In this document: positions 12,178 to 24,090 of the stretch, piece after piece | Layout: every line of letters starts with the position of its first letter | How positions within the stretch are numbered: position 1 is the first letter of the stretch | Assembly (NCBI GenBank): GCA_026120185.1 | Contig: JANUWF010001059.1 | Coordinates: 479,001-543,000 of the forward strand | Direction: 5' to 3' | Source of the DNA: Voacanga thouarsii | Lineage: Eukaryota > Streptophyta > Magnoliopsida > Gentianales > Apocynaceae | Length of the DNA stretch: 64,000 nucleotides | Notes under the pieces: generated by a model | Databases searched by the model: none | The model's input: the letters and a program-made list of their open reading frames with translations, nothing else | What the model was told of the DNA's origin: nothing | Translations under genes and position numbers: made by a program

Positions 12178-12191
12178 GGGCTCTGATACCA
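12178..12191 (-). promoter_or_regulatory. tRNA-iMet primer binding site of the Tekay-like element
   Basis: The minus strand reads TGGTATCAGAGCCC two bases inside the 5' LTR, complementary to the 3' end of plant initiator tRNA-Met. It fixes the 5' end of the element. Confidence 0.92.
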
Positions 12192-12193
12192 CT

Positions 12194-15100
12194 TGTAACA
12201 CCCCACTACTACGTACCTAAAAGGGTGGGGATGTCGCCCCGTCCTGTAGGACAAGGGATCTTTAAAACGAGGTAAAAAATGTAAAGGCAACCCCAAAAGA
12301 GTTAAGTTAGATAAATATAGAAAAACTCTTATTACATCTGGCTCAAATTGGAGCAATACGAAATAAAACAATTATCATTCAGAAGCTTAAACAACAATTG
12401 GTTCCTAGAATAAAATGGGGAAAGAAAATAAAAGCTTCAACTATCACATGCCCCGCTGGCTCATCACAATCTATCTCTTGAAAACATGATATAAAATAGT
12501 GTGAGATGAAATCTTAGTAAGTCCTGTGTGTGCACATGGTGTTTCAAATAGTTCATGTATGCATAGTAGAAAACATTTGCAGAAATATTTGGCAAGTCAT
12601 AAATACTTTCTTTTCACAAGGAGTGGGTTTTTCTCATAATCACACTTTATACAAAACAAATCATCCACTCGAATAAATAATCATGTCACCACCGTTGGGC
12701 TCCATGAAGACAAGGCACCACATTTTGTGCTTCTTGCGGGGACCAGATTGCCACACGTTGGGCGTTCTAATTAAGGTGAGTGTACAGCTCACCGAGTGAG
12801 ATACTCCTCATTCTCTACACCTAACAAAACCATCCGGGTGTCCATGTCGGAAAAATAAATAATACCTTACCAGGTATAAATGCTAGCTCGGACCGGCCTG
12901 ACCAAACAATATTGTCGCCTCTTCAAGCCAAGCTTATCTTCTGGAGGTGGCCTCCTGCCAGAAGACTTACTCTAGCCCTCCAAGACTAGTATTGTTAGCT
13001 TACTCTTATTGAGTACTCAACGAACATATTCGTGAATTCCTTATTCAAAATTTCCATACCTTGGCTTTGTACAACGTGATTTTCTTTAAAAGAGTTTTCT
13101 AAAAATTTAGAAGAAAGAATAGTTTTCTTGATAAAATCGTTAGCTTGACAAAACCGTTTAAGGAATAAATATCTACGTTTACAGCCCAAGTAAACAGAGT
13201 TTAACAATAGCTTCACAAAGCTTTACAACACAGACTTGCCATCACAACATTTAACAAAAGAGTTTATGCAAGGACTTACTTGATTTGCCTCAGACAAATG
13301 AGATAAAATCACAGCTTGCTTTCCCCAAATATCTTCCTGATCTAAAACCATATAATATCATGATCAGGGTCTCAATCGATTCAAACATGCTCTAAACTCA
13401 TTTACCCCCATAACAATTCACAATCCACTATCTAATTCCAATTATATTATCTAAACCCCAAGGTTCATAGACTATGACCATATATTCATTAAAGACATGA
13501 TTATTATATCGAAAAGGCTTGACATGACCATCACAATTCATCTTCATCATTACTACAATAAAACATGGCATAGCTATCCATCGAATAGGCTTAGTTAATT
13601 ACTCGACTTAAGCTACCCATTCATCATGCTATTGGACCTCATCAACCATATTAAACTTTAATTTCAACATCAAGGGTAAGTATCCTCTTACCTTGCAACA
13701 ATCGGGTTAGCAAGATCTCGATGCTCCTATGGTGATCATCCCGAGTTCGTTTGATTAGAAGAGAAAAGCTACCTTCTTTCCTTCCTTTTGACCGAAAATA
13801 AGTAAAAGGGATGAAATCAGCCTTTAGGTGGCGTGATTCAAGGGAAGAAAGGGAGAAGAATTGATGGAAGAAAGGAATCAAGAGGTTGAGATGGTTTTTA
13901 ATTACCTTAGAGGGTGATCGGTTTCTTGCTAGGAGTTGTTCTTGTGATTTTTGAAAATTGTAGAGAGGTTCTTGCTTGAATTTTTCGTGTAGAATGGAGA
14001 GGGTAGTCGGCTACTGAGTTTTAGGGGTTAGAGAAGATTGGTTTAGGGTTAGATGGTGGTGTTTAGAAAGACTCCTAATGGCTTTAGGTTTCTTGGACAT
14101 CAAGGGTGAAAATTGCAGCTTGCTATGCACCTTATTGCTGCTGAATTTGGGAGGGTTTATGAGAAGAAAATATTCTGCAATTAGCTCCCTTATGCTGGCC
14201 GAAATATAGCTCAAGTAAAGGGCTGCATGTGCTCAAGATTTTTGGCCAAAACAAGAAAGAGTTTGAGTAGGTTTTGAGAACTAAAATTCTATGCGCATGA
14301 AGTGATTTGCTGTGCGAAAATTTGCTGAACAAAGGGGAAGAAATTCTGGACGTTTGTAGCTGTTGTTCTGCCGCGATTTACAAAGAAAAGGGTGAGGGTT
14401 TTTGGTGCTGAAAATTAGCTTAATTTTCTGAGGATTTTGGTAGGTATTGGTGTGCAGAAATTTCATTTGAGTAGGAGTACAATCTGGCCGAAATTTTTGA
14501 TAGGAAGCTGTCGAAAACTCTGGGCAGAAGTTGGCCGAAATTCTGGAGTTTTTTTTGTGAATAAAATCTGATTTTGTGCAGAAAAAATAATCTGAATTGA
14601 TGGAAGATGTTTTAGGTGATTTGAGCTAAGGTTTGAAGAGTTGGATTGCACTTAAAAGGGCTGGATTTTTGGACAGCTTGTGCTTGCACAAGGCTGCCGA
14701 AATTCTCCTAGAAAAAGGAAGCAAAACCTAGTTGTACTAGGATTAAGTTAAAATTTGATTTTCTACAGGATTTTGGATAAGATTTCCTAGTGTTGGAAGA
14801 GTTTGGGTTGAGCTAAAATTCCCTCAAAAAGTGGCAGCACTAGTTGGAAAAGTTTCCAGATTTTTAGCTAAGGTTCTAAGTTCAATATCAACAAGGTTTC
14901 CAACTAGGAGAACAACTCTTTAATTCCAACTATCCATTACCAAATCTAATAAGTTGAAATCAAGCTGGAATTTTAATTTTTCAGTTAGGGTTTTTCGAAA
15001 ATCCAGGAGAACAAAGGCTTGAAAATAAAGGTGGTCTTTGTTCACATAACAAATCCTTAAATTTAGGAAATAACTATAGTGACTTATTTCCTTAGAATAA

Positions 15101-15495
15101 TAGCGTTGAAATTTCTCTAGGATGGCTAGGTCTTTTTCGGCCAAGACATGTAGAAGTCTGGGAAAAGAATTTTCGAAAAGGGTAAGATTCGAAAAGGGTC
15201 ACCAAGGGAAATCACCATCCTCCCCGCTATTCCCAACCAACTCCAATGCTAATTTTTCTCTAAGAAATTCTTTCCACCCTAATTCTCATCCTTCCATCTC
15301 CTCGACTAAACTTCACTTAACTAACTCTTAAACAACACAATTATTTCTCACCAAATAAATCAAATGCAAAAGCAACTTTGAAAATCACATGCACCCATGC
15401 AAGAATAATTTCTAAGATAACACGTGAAATGCGAAATGCTATACAATGCATGACTTTTTTCCCCATAGTGAAAGGTGGTTTTGGTGGGTATTATA
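12194..15495 (-). repeat. 5' LTR of the Tekay-like element
   Basis: 3.30 kb, colinear with 3051-6382 with scattered substitutions and short indels. It ends GGGTATTATA on the plus strand, where the other copy has ATTACA, so one terminal base has mutated. Confidence 0.93.
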
Positions 15496-15500
15496 GTTTA

Positions 15501-16430
15501 GCTATCTAGTCAATTTAGTAAAGGACTCGGATGAAGCCAATTACGTTCTTGGGATAAAGCTTCTTAGAAAAAGGAAGCAGAGAATGTTTGGTTTATCCCA
15601 AGCTACTTATATTGACAAGATGCTGGCCAACTTTAGCATGGACTCATACAAGGGGGAATTGATCCTTGCAGACATGGGTTGTCTTTTTCTTCAAAGAATT
15701 GTCCAAAGTCTTAAGAAGAAAAAGATAGAATGAATAGAATTCCCTATGCTTCAGCTATGGAAAGTCTCAGGTATGCCATGCTATGTACTAGGCTAGATAT
15801 CTACTTTAGCCATAGGTTTAGTTAGCATATATCTGTTAAACCCAGGAGAAGTTCTTTTGTAAGCTGTAAAGTATATTTTCAAAGGTACGAGAGATTTTAT
15901 ATTGGTTTACAGGGTTAACGACTTGGTTCCTACAGGATACACGAACTCAGACTTCCAGGTGGAAAAGGATGAGAGAAAGCCCACAAGTGGATATGTCTTC
16001 ACCTTATTTGGAAGAACCATTTCATGGAGGAGTATCAAGCAACCTTGTATTACTAGCTCAACCATGGAAGCTGACTATGTGGCAACTTCGGAGGCATCCT
16101 TGGAAGCAGTTTGGCTCTAGAAATGTTTTTGAAACTTGGAGTCATGCACAAATTGACAAACTTGTTGTGATGTATTGCGAAGAGCCATTAAACACTGGTG
16201 TAGTCTCATAATGTAAAGAACCAAGGAACCACAAAAAGGCAAAGCACATGCAGAGGCAGTATCCCTTGATCCGAGTTTTTATCCAGCGACAGGAAGTAGT
16301 GGTGGAATAAATTGCCTCAGAGAACAATTCTAGCAGATCCTTTCAATAAGGCTTTGACAGAGAGAGTTTTTAGAAGATGCTTAGATGCCATATGGGTGGG
16401 CACCTATGAACTTACTTAGTCTTAGAGTCT
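15501..16430 (+). pseudogene. Copia-A reverse transcriptase C-terminal part and RNase H
   Basis: Continuation of the gene split at 3046. Copia-B-like text resumes (TATCTAGTCAATTTAGTA). RNase H is readable at about 15902-16120: NDLVPTGYTNSDFQVEKDER with the first Asp of the usual YTDSD replaced by Asn, ISWRSIKQPCITSSTMEADYV with the catalytic Glu, then SEASLEAVWL. Stops follow WL. The tail before the polypurine tract has several stops. Confidence 0.85.
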
Positions 16431-16441
16431 AAGTGGGAGAT
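16430..16441 (+). promoter_or_regulatory. Copia-A polypurine tract
   Basis: AAGTGGGAGAT directly precedes the LTR start TGTTG at 16442. The same tract, slightly changed, precedes the LTRs at 24091 and 61280. Confidence 0.85.
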
Positions 16442-18336
16442 TGTTGTAATGTATACCCTCTTAGACTAGGTTTCTGATGTAATTTTGACTTGTATTAACA
16501 AAAGTATTTTTCTCAAAATTTGTTTGTGAAGTCTTCTTTATATTTGTTAATGATTTTATTGGAAAAGACCCCATTGTGTTTAAGTAAATGGTTCATGTGA
16601 ATAGAGGTCTTTCACAATAAGGTATAAACTATGGGATACTTAATACATAAATTGTTGTTCTTAATCGGATGATGAGAATAGGAATCTCACTATGGTAATG
16701 GTACTGTGTTATAAATTCTGAGTATGGAATGGCTTACCTTTAGCCAATGAGTAGTCTACTTATTTCATAACACAGGCATATTTTGAATATATAGAATAGG
16801 ACTTGTAGTAGTGGTTTCTAAAAGTACTATGTGATAGAAACCCAAACTACTACTGCTATAGCGTGGACTTGTATTCTATAGCTTCAGTATAAGTTATTGG
16901 TCTGACGAAACTAGAAGCATATGCTTGGATATACAATAGTTGAGGTTCTTGAGAAGTACCAATACACTTGTATGTTGGGTATATGTGACTAGTTAGTCAA
17001 GATAGACTTGAATAAGATGGTGTCTATACAATATCACCCCTTGTTGTTATCCGAATGATCTAATTATCCAGGGCCCTGGCAGCATGACTTGGATATTGGC
17101 TTTATGGCAGCTCCATTAGAAAGCGGGAATATTCCAAAAAGTCATGGATCAATGGACTAAAGGCCTAAGGATGGTAGATGTCTTTAAGAGAGGTGTTAGT
17201 ACACTCTTTCCTCTCTAAACACACGACGACGTGTAGAGGGGTATTTTAGTCATTTCAGATGTTGGTCGAAGACATAGCTAACGCAACACTGTCCTTTGGG
17301 TTAATTTTTTCTTATGGTGATATTGAAAAATATTTAAAATGCAAAATATAGCTATTTATATAGCAAGGGTATTTTGGTTATTTTAGTAGCCAAGGCGATG
17401 TGCTGTTTTGGTCCTCGAAATAGCCTGTAAGTCCAAATTATTTTAGGTCGAGGAAATGGTCACAATAAAAAAGATTTTATTTTATTTAGGAAGTCTAATT
17501 TATTTTTTAGATTGAAATAAAATAAAGGAACAAGAGAAATTAAATTTATTATTTAGTTTAATTGGCTAGTAAATTATTCAGGGCCTAAGCCCGATTGAAT
17601 AATTAGAAAAATTAAGCTGGCTTAAAGTAGTTAATAAAAGGTTTAAATAATTATTTTAGTTCATTTAGGCTCATTAATTATTTATTAGATTTTTTAATAT
17701 GCCCAGGAAATGAATAATTAATTGTTATTATTTTTGGACTCATTGGGTACAAAGGCAAATAATAAATTATTTTGGCCTAATAGCCTGGACTAAAGGGTTA
17801 TTTTTATTCGTAGTACAGAAGAATTAATGATTACCCAAACCACTTCTGTTGTTAACCTCCAGAGTTTTGAAATATCAAAACCCTAAAGTTTTGGTTATCT
17901 AGTAGGGTGAATAGTTGTGGCCTTTAGTTCTTCACAGAAGACACATGAACAACACAATAGCTCTCTTCTCTCTCTTATTAATTTTCTTCCTTTTTGTTCT
18001 TGTTGATATTTCTAATCAATAGCAAGGAATCAAGAAGTGCCTTTCCTCGCCTAAGCTGTCTCACCAACTAGATTGGGAGGGGGAATATTCTGAGAAGCAA
18101 AGAGCTTTGCGTTCATGCCTTGGAGGAGTAGACACCTCACCGGTTTTAATCCATAGGCATCTTCTAGTCGTGAGAAAGGAGTCCTGGTACCTTCATCGCC
18201 CACCTTGGCACCGAAGACGTTAAAACCCAGAGGTATAATTTTTAAAAGGCTCTCCGCTATGCTCTTTGAGTTTTACCGTTGGTTTTCTATTTTTTGTATC
18301 TGTGCGTGCATGGTTTCCTCTAGTTCATTAGCTTCA
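16442..18336 (+). repeat. Shared LTR: 3' LTR of Copia-A and 5' LTR of Copia-B
   Basis: 1.9 kb, starts TGTTGTAATG and ends CATTAGCTTCA. It aligns along its length with 24091-25959 and, more distantly, with the Copia-D LTRs. A conserved stem-loop sits at 16805-16853. It is flanked on the left by a polypurine tract and on the right by a primer site. Confidence 0.92.
16805..16853 (+). other. Conserved LTR stem-loop
   Basis: GTAGTAGTGGTTTCT pairs with AGAAACC-(CAA)-ACTACTAC across a 16-base loop containing AGTACT. The same 49-base structure is present at 24426, 52536 and 61675. Confidence 0.7.
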
Positions 18337-18338
18337 AG

Positions 18339-18350
18339 TGGTATCAGAGC
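18339..18350 (+). promoter_or_regulatory. tRNA-iMet primer binding site of Copia-B
   Basis: TGGTATCAGAGC starts two bases after the LTR end and is complementary to the 3' end of initiator tRNA-Met. Confidence 0.93.
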
Positions 18351-20205
18351 ATGATGCTTTGAATGGCTTATGATTAGTGCACGCTAGGCAATAAAATTTG
18401 CAAGACCAATGTGATTAATATGATGAGATCCTTCGTTGTTTTGGTATGGGTAGATGCATTGTAAACCTCACTGTTGAGTTATAGGAGCTTCTGTATTTTT
18501 TCCTTTACTGCTTTTCTTAGCCTTCATGTAAATCTGATTTGCAAGGGTGTAGGCGGATGTCATGTTTTTTTGTTGAAAAAAATAGAACAACAAACTACCT
18601 TGGATGGTCGCAAAGCATTACAGAAATGCCCAAAAAAACTCGTAGAAGAAATTAGTGAAAAAAAAAAAGGGATTGCGGAGAAGATAAGCCCAGTCACCAA
18701 GCTAAGCCGGAAGCCGAGCTGTGGCTTGGTCGTCTCTGGAGCCAAGGCTTTGCCCAGGCAATTGCGGCTCGGAGCCGTAGCCAGGGTGAGCCAAGGCGAG
18801 GAAAGCAACCTCGAGCCTGCCTCAACTTCCTCGCTCGACCTGCACGAGGAAAGCATCCTCGCGATTGCTTCAGCTTCCTCGCAGAAGCTGAGGCATTCTC
18901 GCCAGGATGCTTTCCCGGTTAGCAGGCGGGTAGGATGGTTGTGGGCACCCGCCTGCGGACCATGGTCTATGGGTCTCCCGATAGCCCATGATCCAGTGTG
19001 GTAGATGCACTGGACCAAAGAGAATAATATATATATGTATATATTTATTTATTTATTTTTGGTCCCATACCTGACAAAATTATTTTTCTTGCAATAGTTA
19101 ATATTCTTTGAATATTTTGCATGAAAAATAACAGTAAACGATATTAGGATTAAATAAGATCATTAATTAATTTAATTAATGTGTTTAATTCTTTTTTTTT
19201 TCTGGGCACTTAGGATTAAGAATAGAAAAGCATGAAAACGTTTACCGTTTTCTAGCATGCTAGCACATTTTCTCAAAGACTAAAGTCTTTGGGAAATTTT
19301 ATTTGACATGATAAAATATTGTTTCTTTAATTAAATGGTTATTTTAACTTAAACAAAAATTAATCCTTGGTTATTTTCTTAAAGGTTTTTTATCCTTGAC
19401 ATAGAAAATATTTTGGATTTAGAAATTTTTGTAAGTTAAAATGGAATGCCATTTTAATTCATTTTAGCAAAGGAAAAATTATTTTTGTCAAAGAAAACCT
19501 TTAGATCAAAATCTCTAGGATTTTTTAAATGGAAAATTTTGGAAATTATTAAGTTTTTAACTTAAATAAAATTAATTTATAAGGAAAAATTTCTCAAAGG
19601 GTATAAACCTTGACATATAAATTTTTATAGATTTAGACATTTTATTTAAAGTTAAAAGAGAACTTAACTGAAATTCTTCAAATGATATTTTTCCAAGAAA
19701 ACACTTATTTAAAAAACTAAGTGGGAGAGGGGTTCCAATGTCCCTATGGCTTCCATCACAATCCTCATTAGAGATCATGGGTCTTCTCGCATCACCCTGA
19801 GAGTGAACCCGTATAGGATGGAGACAGCACAAGGGTCTAGAACTAATAGAAGGATGTAATTAATAACCCGGAACACGTACTATGATCGGCTAGCGCACAT
19901 TAGAGGTTATAGTGCAAGCTATGTCCATAGAAACTGAGAAGAAATGGCCATCTCCTCGATGGAGTTATCTTCTAGATCATTACCTAGAAGGAAAATTAAT
20001 TTGTGGTGATTAACACACTTAGCAAAGTGAAGCTGTTAATCTTCCCAAAAAGCTATGTCAGTTTTCCTAAGAGCTAAATTAATCATGTTAAAGATAATAA
20101 TAATGGGGTTAGCTATTATCAAGTTTAATAAGAGGAGAAAGTGCACAAAATTATTTTTGTTTTGCAAATACTGAGAATTTCTTTTATTTTTTCAAAATTT
20201 CAAAA
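18351..20205 (+). other. Copia-B 5' leader, long, with GC-rich folded segment
   Basis: 1.85 kb untranslated leader between primer site and gag. Colinear segments are present in the Copia-D leader, for example around 19080-20050 and 58860-59880. A GC-rich block at 18690-18970 contrasts with the AT-rich surroundings. It holds two imperfect copies of a 48-bp unit starting GAGGAAAGCA (18798, 18846) and a perfect 10-bp hairpin GCAGGCGGGT / ACCCGCCTGC at 18922-18956. Open frames on both strands over 18474-19018 look like by-products of this composition. Confidence 0.7.
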
Positions 20206-20985
20206 ATGGTTTGTGGGGGTTCTTTTAGTCCCTTAGCTAACATTCTCCGTGAGAATAAGCTAGCGGGTGCAAGCTATGTGGACTGGAAAAAGAATCTGGA
20301 CACAATACTCACCGCTAAGGAGTATAAGTATGTCCTATACGAGAACTGCCCAATAATCGAGGAAAGTTCTACCGCTGAGGAGCGTGAGGCTGAAAAGGTA
20401 TGAAAAAAGGCTGACGAGATGGTCGATACTATATGTTAGCCTTTATGTCAAATGTGCTTCAATCTAAATACGATCACGTGGCTACTACGTATGATATAAG
20501 TACATCTCTAGCCATAATGTTTGCGGATAAGAGTTGGCCCGCAAGGCAGAAGGCTTTTCTAACGATCATAAACACCAAGATAGTTGAGTGAGCATTAGTT
20601 AGAGAGCATATGCTCAAGATGATTGTAGCTTTTGAGGAAGCAAAAGTCTTGGGGGCTGTCAGTGACCCCCGAGAGCCAAGGGACATGATTCTCAAATCTT
20701 TGCCTGACTCCTTCACTCTGTTCAAGTTAAATTACAACATGAACAAGTTAAACATGAGTTTAATAGAGTTAGTGAAGGAGCTCCAGGTGGCAGAGAAGGC
20801 CATGAAGCCACAGGCTCGAGCTATGATGCCCTTTTCCTTGAGAACATGGCCCAAGCCTAGAAAGTTCAAAACGAAGAAGGGGAATGCAGTGCACCAGCCC
20901 AAGTTCCAGCCCAAAGATAAACCCAACGGCAAATGCTTCAAGTGTGGGAAGATAGGACACTGGTAAAAGGAGTGTCCAGATCTTC
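20206..20985 (+). pseudogene. Copia-B gag, broken
   Basis: The start ATG at 20206 gives MVCGGSFSPLANILRENKLA, aligned with Copia-A gag. TGA at 20401 replaces a Trp codon that is TGG in Copia-A. A 1-base loss near 20425 and a stop near 20587 follow. The second half is readable at 20610-20966 (LKSLPDSFTLFKLNYNMNKL). The zinc knuckle CFKCGKIGHW-stop-KEC at about 20935-20976 has a TAA inside. Otherwise the residues needed for CX2CX4HX4C are present. Nucleocapsid/capsid role by family. Confidence 0.85.
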
Positions 20986-21039
20986 TGGTCAAGAAAAATC
21001 TAACAGGTAATATTCTATATCTAGAGTCTATATCAATAG

Positions 21040-22115
21040 TTGGATCAACTTCCACTTGGATTTCTGATTCAGGAGCCATTGATCATATTTATAACTTCTT
21101 ACAAGGGTTTAGGAAGATTATAATACTCCAGACGGGTGACTATAGACTACGCGTAGGAAATGTAGCACAAGTTTAGGCCCTTGCTATAGGAGAACTGGAA
21201 CTTATTTTTAATTATAATAGAAAAGTAGTTTTGAAGGATATTTTATTTGTTCCTAGTTTTAGACAGAATTTGGTTTCAGTTGCAAAACTAATAAATCAAG
21301 GATATTCTATTTCTTTCCGTTCTAGTATTACTATCGGTAGAAATGGAGAAGTTATATGTACTGGAAACATGTATGGAAATCTATTCTTTATTAATCCTAT
21401 TAACAATCAATTGAATAATACTCAATCTGAACCTTTTAATAGGAAGAGAAAGACCAATGTCAATGATTCATATCTTTTGCACCTAAGGTTGGGTAGATTA
21501 ACTCAACCAGGATTCAGAAGTTAATCCTTGATGGGCCTTTAGGCTCATTAAGATTGAAAAGTTGGCCTTAGTGTTATGGGAAAAATGACCAAGATGTCTT
21601 TCACCAAAAAGGCGGATAGAGCTAAAGAAGTACTGAGACTTTTTCACACTGATGTGTGTGGTCCATTGTCTGCACCAGCAAGATGGGGGTTTGAGTACTT
21701 CATCACTTTCACAAATGATTGTACAAGGTATGGTTATGTTTATCTAATGAGATGTAAGTCTGACATTTTTGACAAGTTCAAAGAGTTTAAGGCTGAAGTG
21801 GATCATCAAACAAGTAAATTAATCAAAACCTTAGATTGGATCGTGGTGGAGAATACCTCTTTGGTGAATTAAAGGATTACATGGTACGTTATGGGATAGT
21901 ATCCCGACTCTTTGTACCAGGGACACCCCAGCAGAATGGAGTAGCTGAGAGAAAGAACAGGACATTGATCGAAAGGTCTGAAGAATGATGTCTCATGCTA
22001 TTCTTCCAGTGTCTTTTTGGGGATATGCCCTAGAAACAGCGGCATATATTCTAAACTTGGTGCCTTCCAAGTCTGCACCTAGGACACCCTATGAGATCTA
22101 GATGGGTGTAAGCCA
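21040..22115 (+). pseudogene. Copia-B protease and integrase, broken
   Basis: Protease keeps its active-site triplet: WISDSGAIDHIYN near 21057-21095. The pre-integrase stretch is open at 21231-21524 (KDILFVPSFRQNLVSVAKLI). The first catalytic Asp of integrase is in FHTDVCGPL near 21645. A small deletion near 21833 shifts the frame, so DRGGEY with the second Asp is read out of frame. Glu is in NGVAERKNRT near 21940-21965. The catalytic set survives in pieces but not as one protein. Confidence 0.83.
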
Positions 22116-22419
22116 AGTCTAAATCATCTCAAGATATGGAGTTGTCTAGCTTATGTACTGATCAAGAGAGATAAGTTAGAACTAAGATCAGAATTATGCT
22201 ATTTTGTTAGGTATCTAAAAGGTACAAAGTGTGGTTACTTTTATCATCCCAAGGAGTAAAAGGTACTTGTTAACACTAATATTAGATACTTGAAGAATGA
22301 ACAAAGTACATCCACTAAAGGTTTGACAAGGTTGGAACTCGAAGAGAAGTTATCTTCTGTATCAACTTCTCCTAACCTGATTATGGAACAAGAGGAGGCA
22401 CAACCTCTGGAACCTATAC

Positions 22420-24050
22420 AAGTGTAGCCTCATCGTAGTGAGAGGATATCTAGAGTTCCAAAAAGATGGACTGGAGAGGCTTTTGACCTAGTCTTTGACC
22501 ATCGGAACAAGATTCCACTAGATACGAGGAGGCTATTGCTAATGCCGATGCAGACCTATGACATGAAGTAATGAAAGCCGAGATTAAGTCTATGTACTAC
22601 AATTAGGTTTGGGATCTTGTAGCTTCACCTGAAGGAATAAAACCCATTAGGTGTAAGTGGGTGTACAATAGGAAGAGGGGAGTGGATGAGAAGGTGAAAA
22701 CCTTCAAAGCTAAGCTTATGGTGAAAAGGTTATACTCAGAAAAAAGGGATCGACTATGAGGAAATCTTTTCCCCAGTAGCCATGCTTAAGTCCATCCGTA
22801 TCCTCCTTACCATCATATGTCGTTATGACTACAAGATATGGCAAATGGATGTCAAGACAGAATTTTTAAATGGCTATCTTAGTGAAGACATCTATATGTC
22901 CCAACCAGAAGGCTTTATTACAAAAGGCCAAGAACGTATGGTTTGTAAGATTTAGAAATCCATTTATGGAATAAGCAGGCATCTAGAGAATTAAACATTC
23001 GTTTTGATGAGACTGTAAAGTCTTAGGTTTCATTCAAAATGAGAATAAACCATATGTACATAAGAAACTGGAAAGTAAAAATGTGATTTTTCATGTCCTG
23101 TATATGGATAATATTCTACTTATTGGAAATGATGTAGGGACAGTGTCATCTACAAAGGTTTGGTTATCTAGTCAATTTAGTATGAAGGACTTGGGTGAAG
23201 CTAGTTATACTCTTGGGGTAAATTGGAAGCAGAGAATGCTATGTTTATCCCAAGCTATATACATTGGCAAGATAGTTAAGTTTAGCATGGACTTATGCAA
23301 GGGGGCATTAATCTCTTGTAAACATAGGTTATCTTTTTCTTCAAATGACTGTCCAAAGTCTGAAGAAGAAAAAGATAGAATGAGCAGGATTTCCTATGTT
23401 TCAGCTATAGGAAGTCTTATGTATACCATACTGTGTACTAGACTAGATATCTACTTTGCCGTAGGCTCAGTTAGCAGTTATCAGTCAAACTCCGGGGAGG
23501 TTCATTGGCAGGTTGTAAAAAATATTCTCAAGTATCTCAAAGGTACGAGGGATTATACATTGGTTTATAGCACTAACAACTTGGTTCCTACAGGATACAT
23601 GGACTCAAACTTCCAGATGGATAAGGATAAGAGAAAGCCCACTAATGGATATGTCTTCACCTTGTCTGGAAGAGCCATTTCATGGAGGAGTATCATCATT
23701 CTTGTATTGCTGACTCAACTATGGAAACTGAGTATGTGGCAGCTTCGGAGGCATCCAAGGAAGTAGTTTGGCTCTAGAACTTCCTTTTGGAACTTGGAGT
23801 CGAGCGACAAATAGACAAACCGGTTGTGATGTCTTATGACAATACTGGTCCAGTCTCACAATCTAAAGAACCAAGGAACCACAAAAAGGGGAAGCACATA
23901 GAGAGGAAGTACCACATGATCTGGAATTTCATCAAGAGATAGGAAGTCATGGTGGAATAGACTGCCTGAGAAAATAATCTTATAGATCCATGCACCAAAC
24001 ATTTAGCGGAGAGAGTCTTTAGAAGACACTTACACGCCATAGGGGTGGGC
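22420..24050 (+). pseudogene. Copia-B reverse transcriptase and RNase H, broken
   Basis: The N-terminal RT part is readable near 22610-22720 (VASPEGIKPIRCKWVYN), then a frameshift near 22725. DVKTEFLNGYLSEDIYM lies near 22850-22900. The active-site box reads LYMDNILLIGND near 23098-23130 (second Asp is Asn). The frame 23083-23766 is the longest in this element and covers the RT thumb and the start of RNase H (LVPTGYMDSNFQMDKDKRK, GRAISWRS). A 1-base change near 23695 shifts the rest; METEYVAASEASKE is read in another frame. Confidence 0.87.
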
Positions 24051-24079
24051 ACCTATGGACTTACTTGGTCTTAGAGTGC

Positions 24080-24090
24080 AAGTGAGAGAT
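24080..24090 (+). promoter_or_regulatory. Copia-B polypurine tract
   Basis: AAGTGAGAGAT immediately before the LTR, one base different from the Copia-A tract. Confidence 0.82.

Larger units (their letters stand above)
3046..15500 (-). mobile_element. Tekay/Del-like Ty3/gypsy chromovirus inserted in Copia-A, with TSD
   Basis: Complete element, minus strand: 5' LTR 12194-15495, primer site, pre-gag ORF, gag, protease, reverse transcriptase, RNase H, integrase, chromodomain remnant, polypurine tract, 3' LTR 3051-6382. The target duplication is GTTTG (3046-3050) and GTTTA (15496-15500), one substitution. Removing the element rejoins the Copia-A reverse transcriptase exactly as in Copia-B (AAGGTTTGG then TATCTAGTC). 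LTR ends form an extended inverted repeat, TGTAACACCCC against GGGGTATTACA. LTR length, chromodomain and the gag-pol order fit the Tekay/Del lineage. The two LTRs remain very similar by eye along most of their length, so insertion is younger than Copia-A. Confidence 0.93.

Noticed and set aside
12178..12191. tRNA-like matches at 12178, 18339, 50372 and 58289
   Set aside because: They are only 12-14 base primer sites adjoining LTRs; no tRNA gene body follows.
18474..19018. Overlapping open frames of 176 aa (plus) and 152 aa (minus) in the Copia-B leader
   Set aside because: They coincide with a GC-rich island, which lowers stop-codon frequency on both strands. Neither is preserved in the Copia-D leader and no domain is visible.
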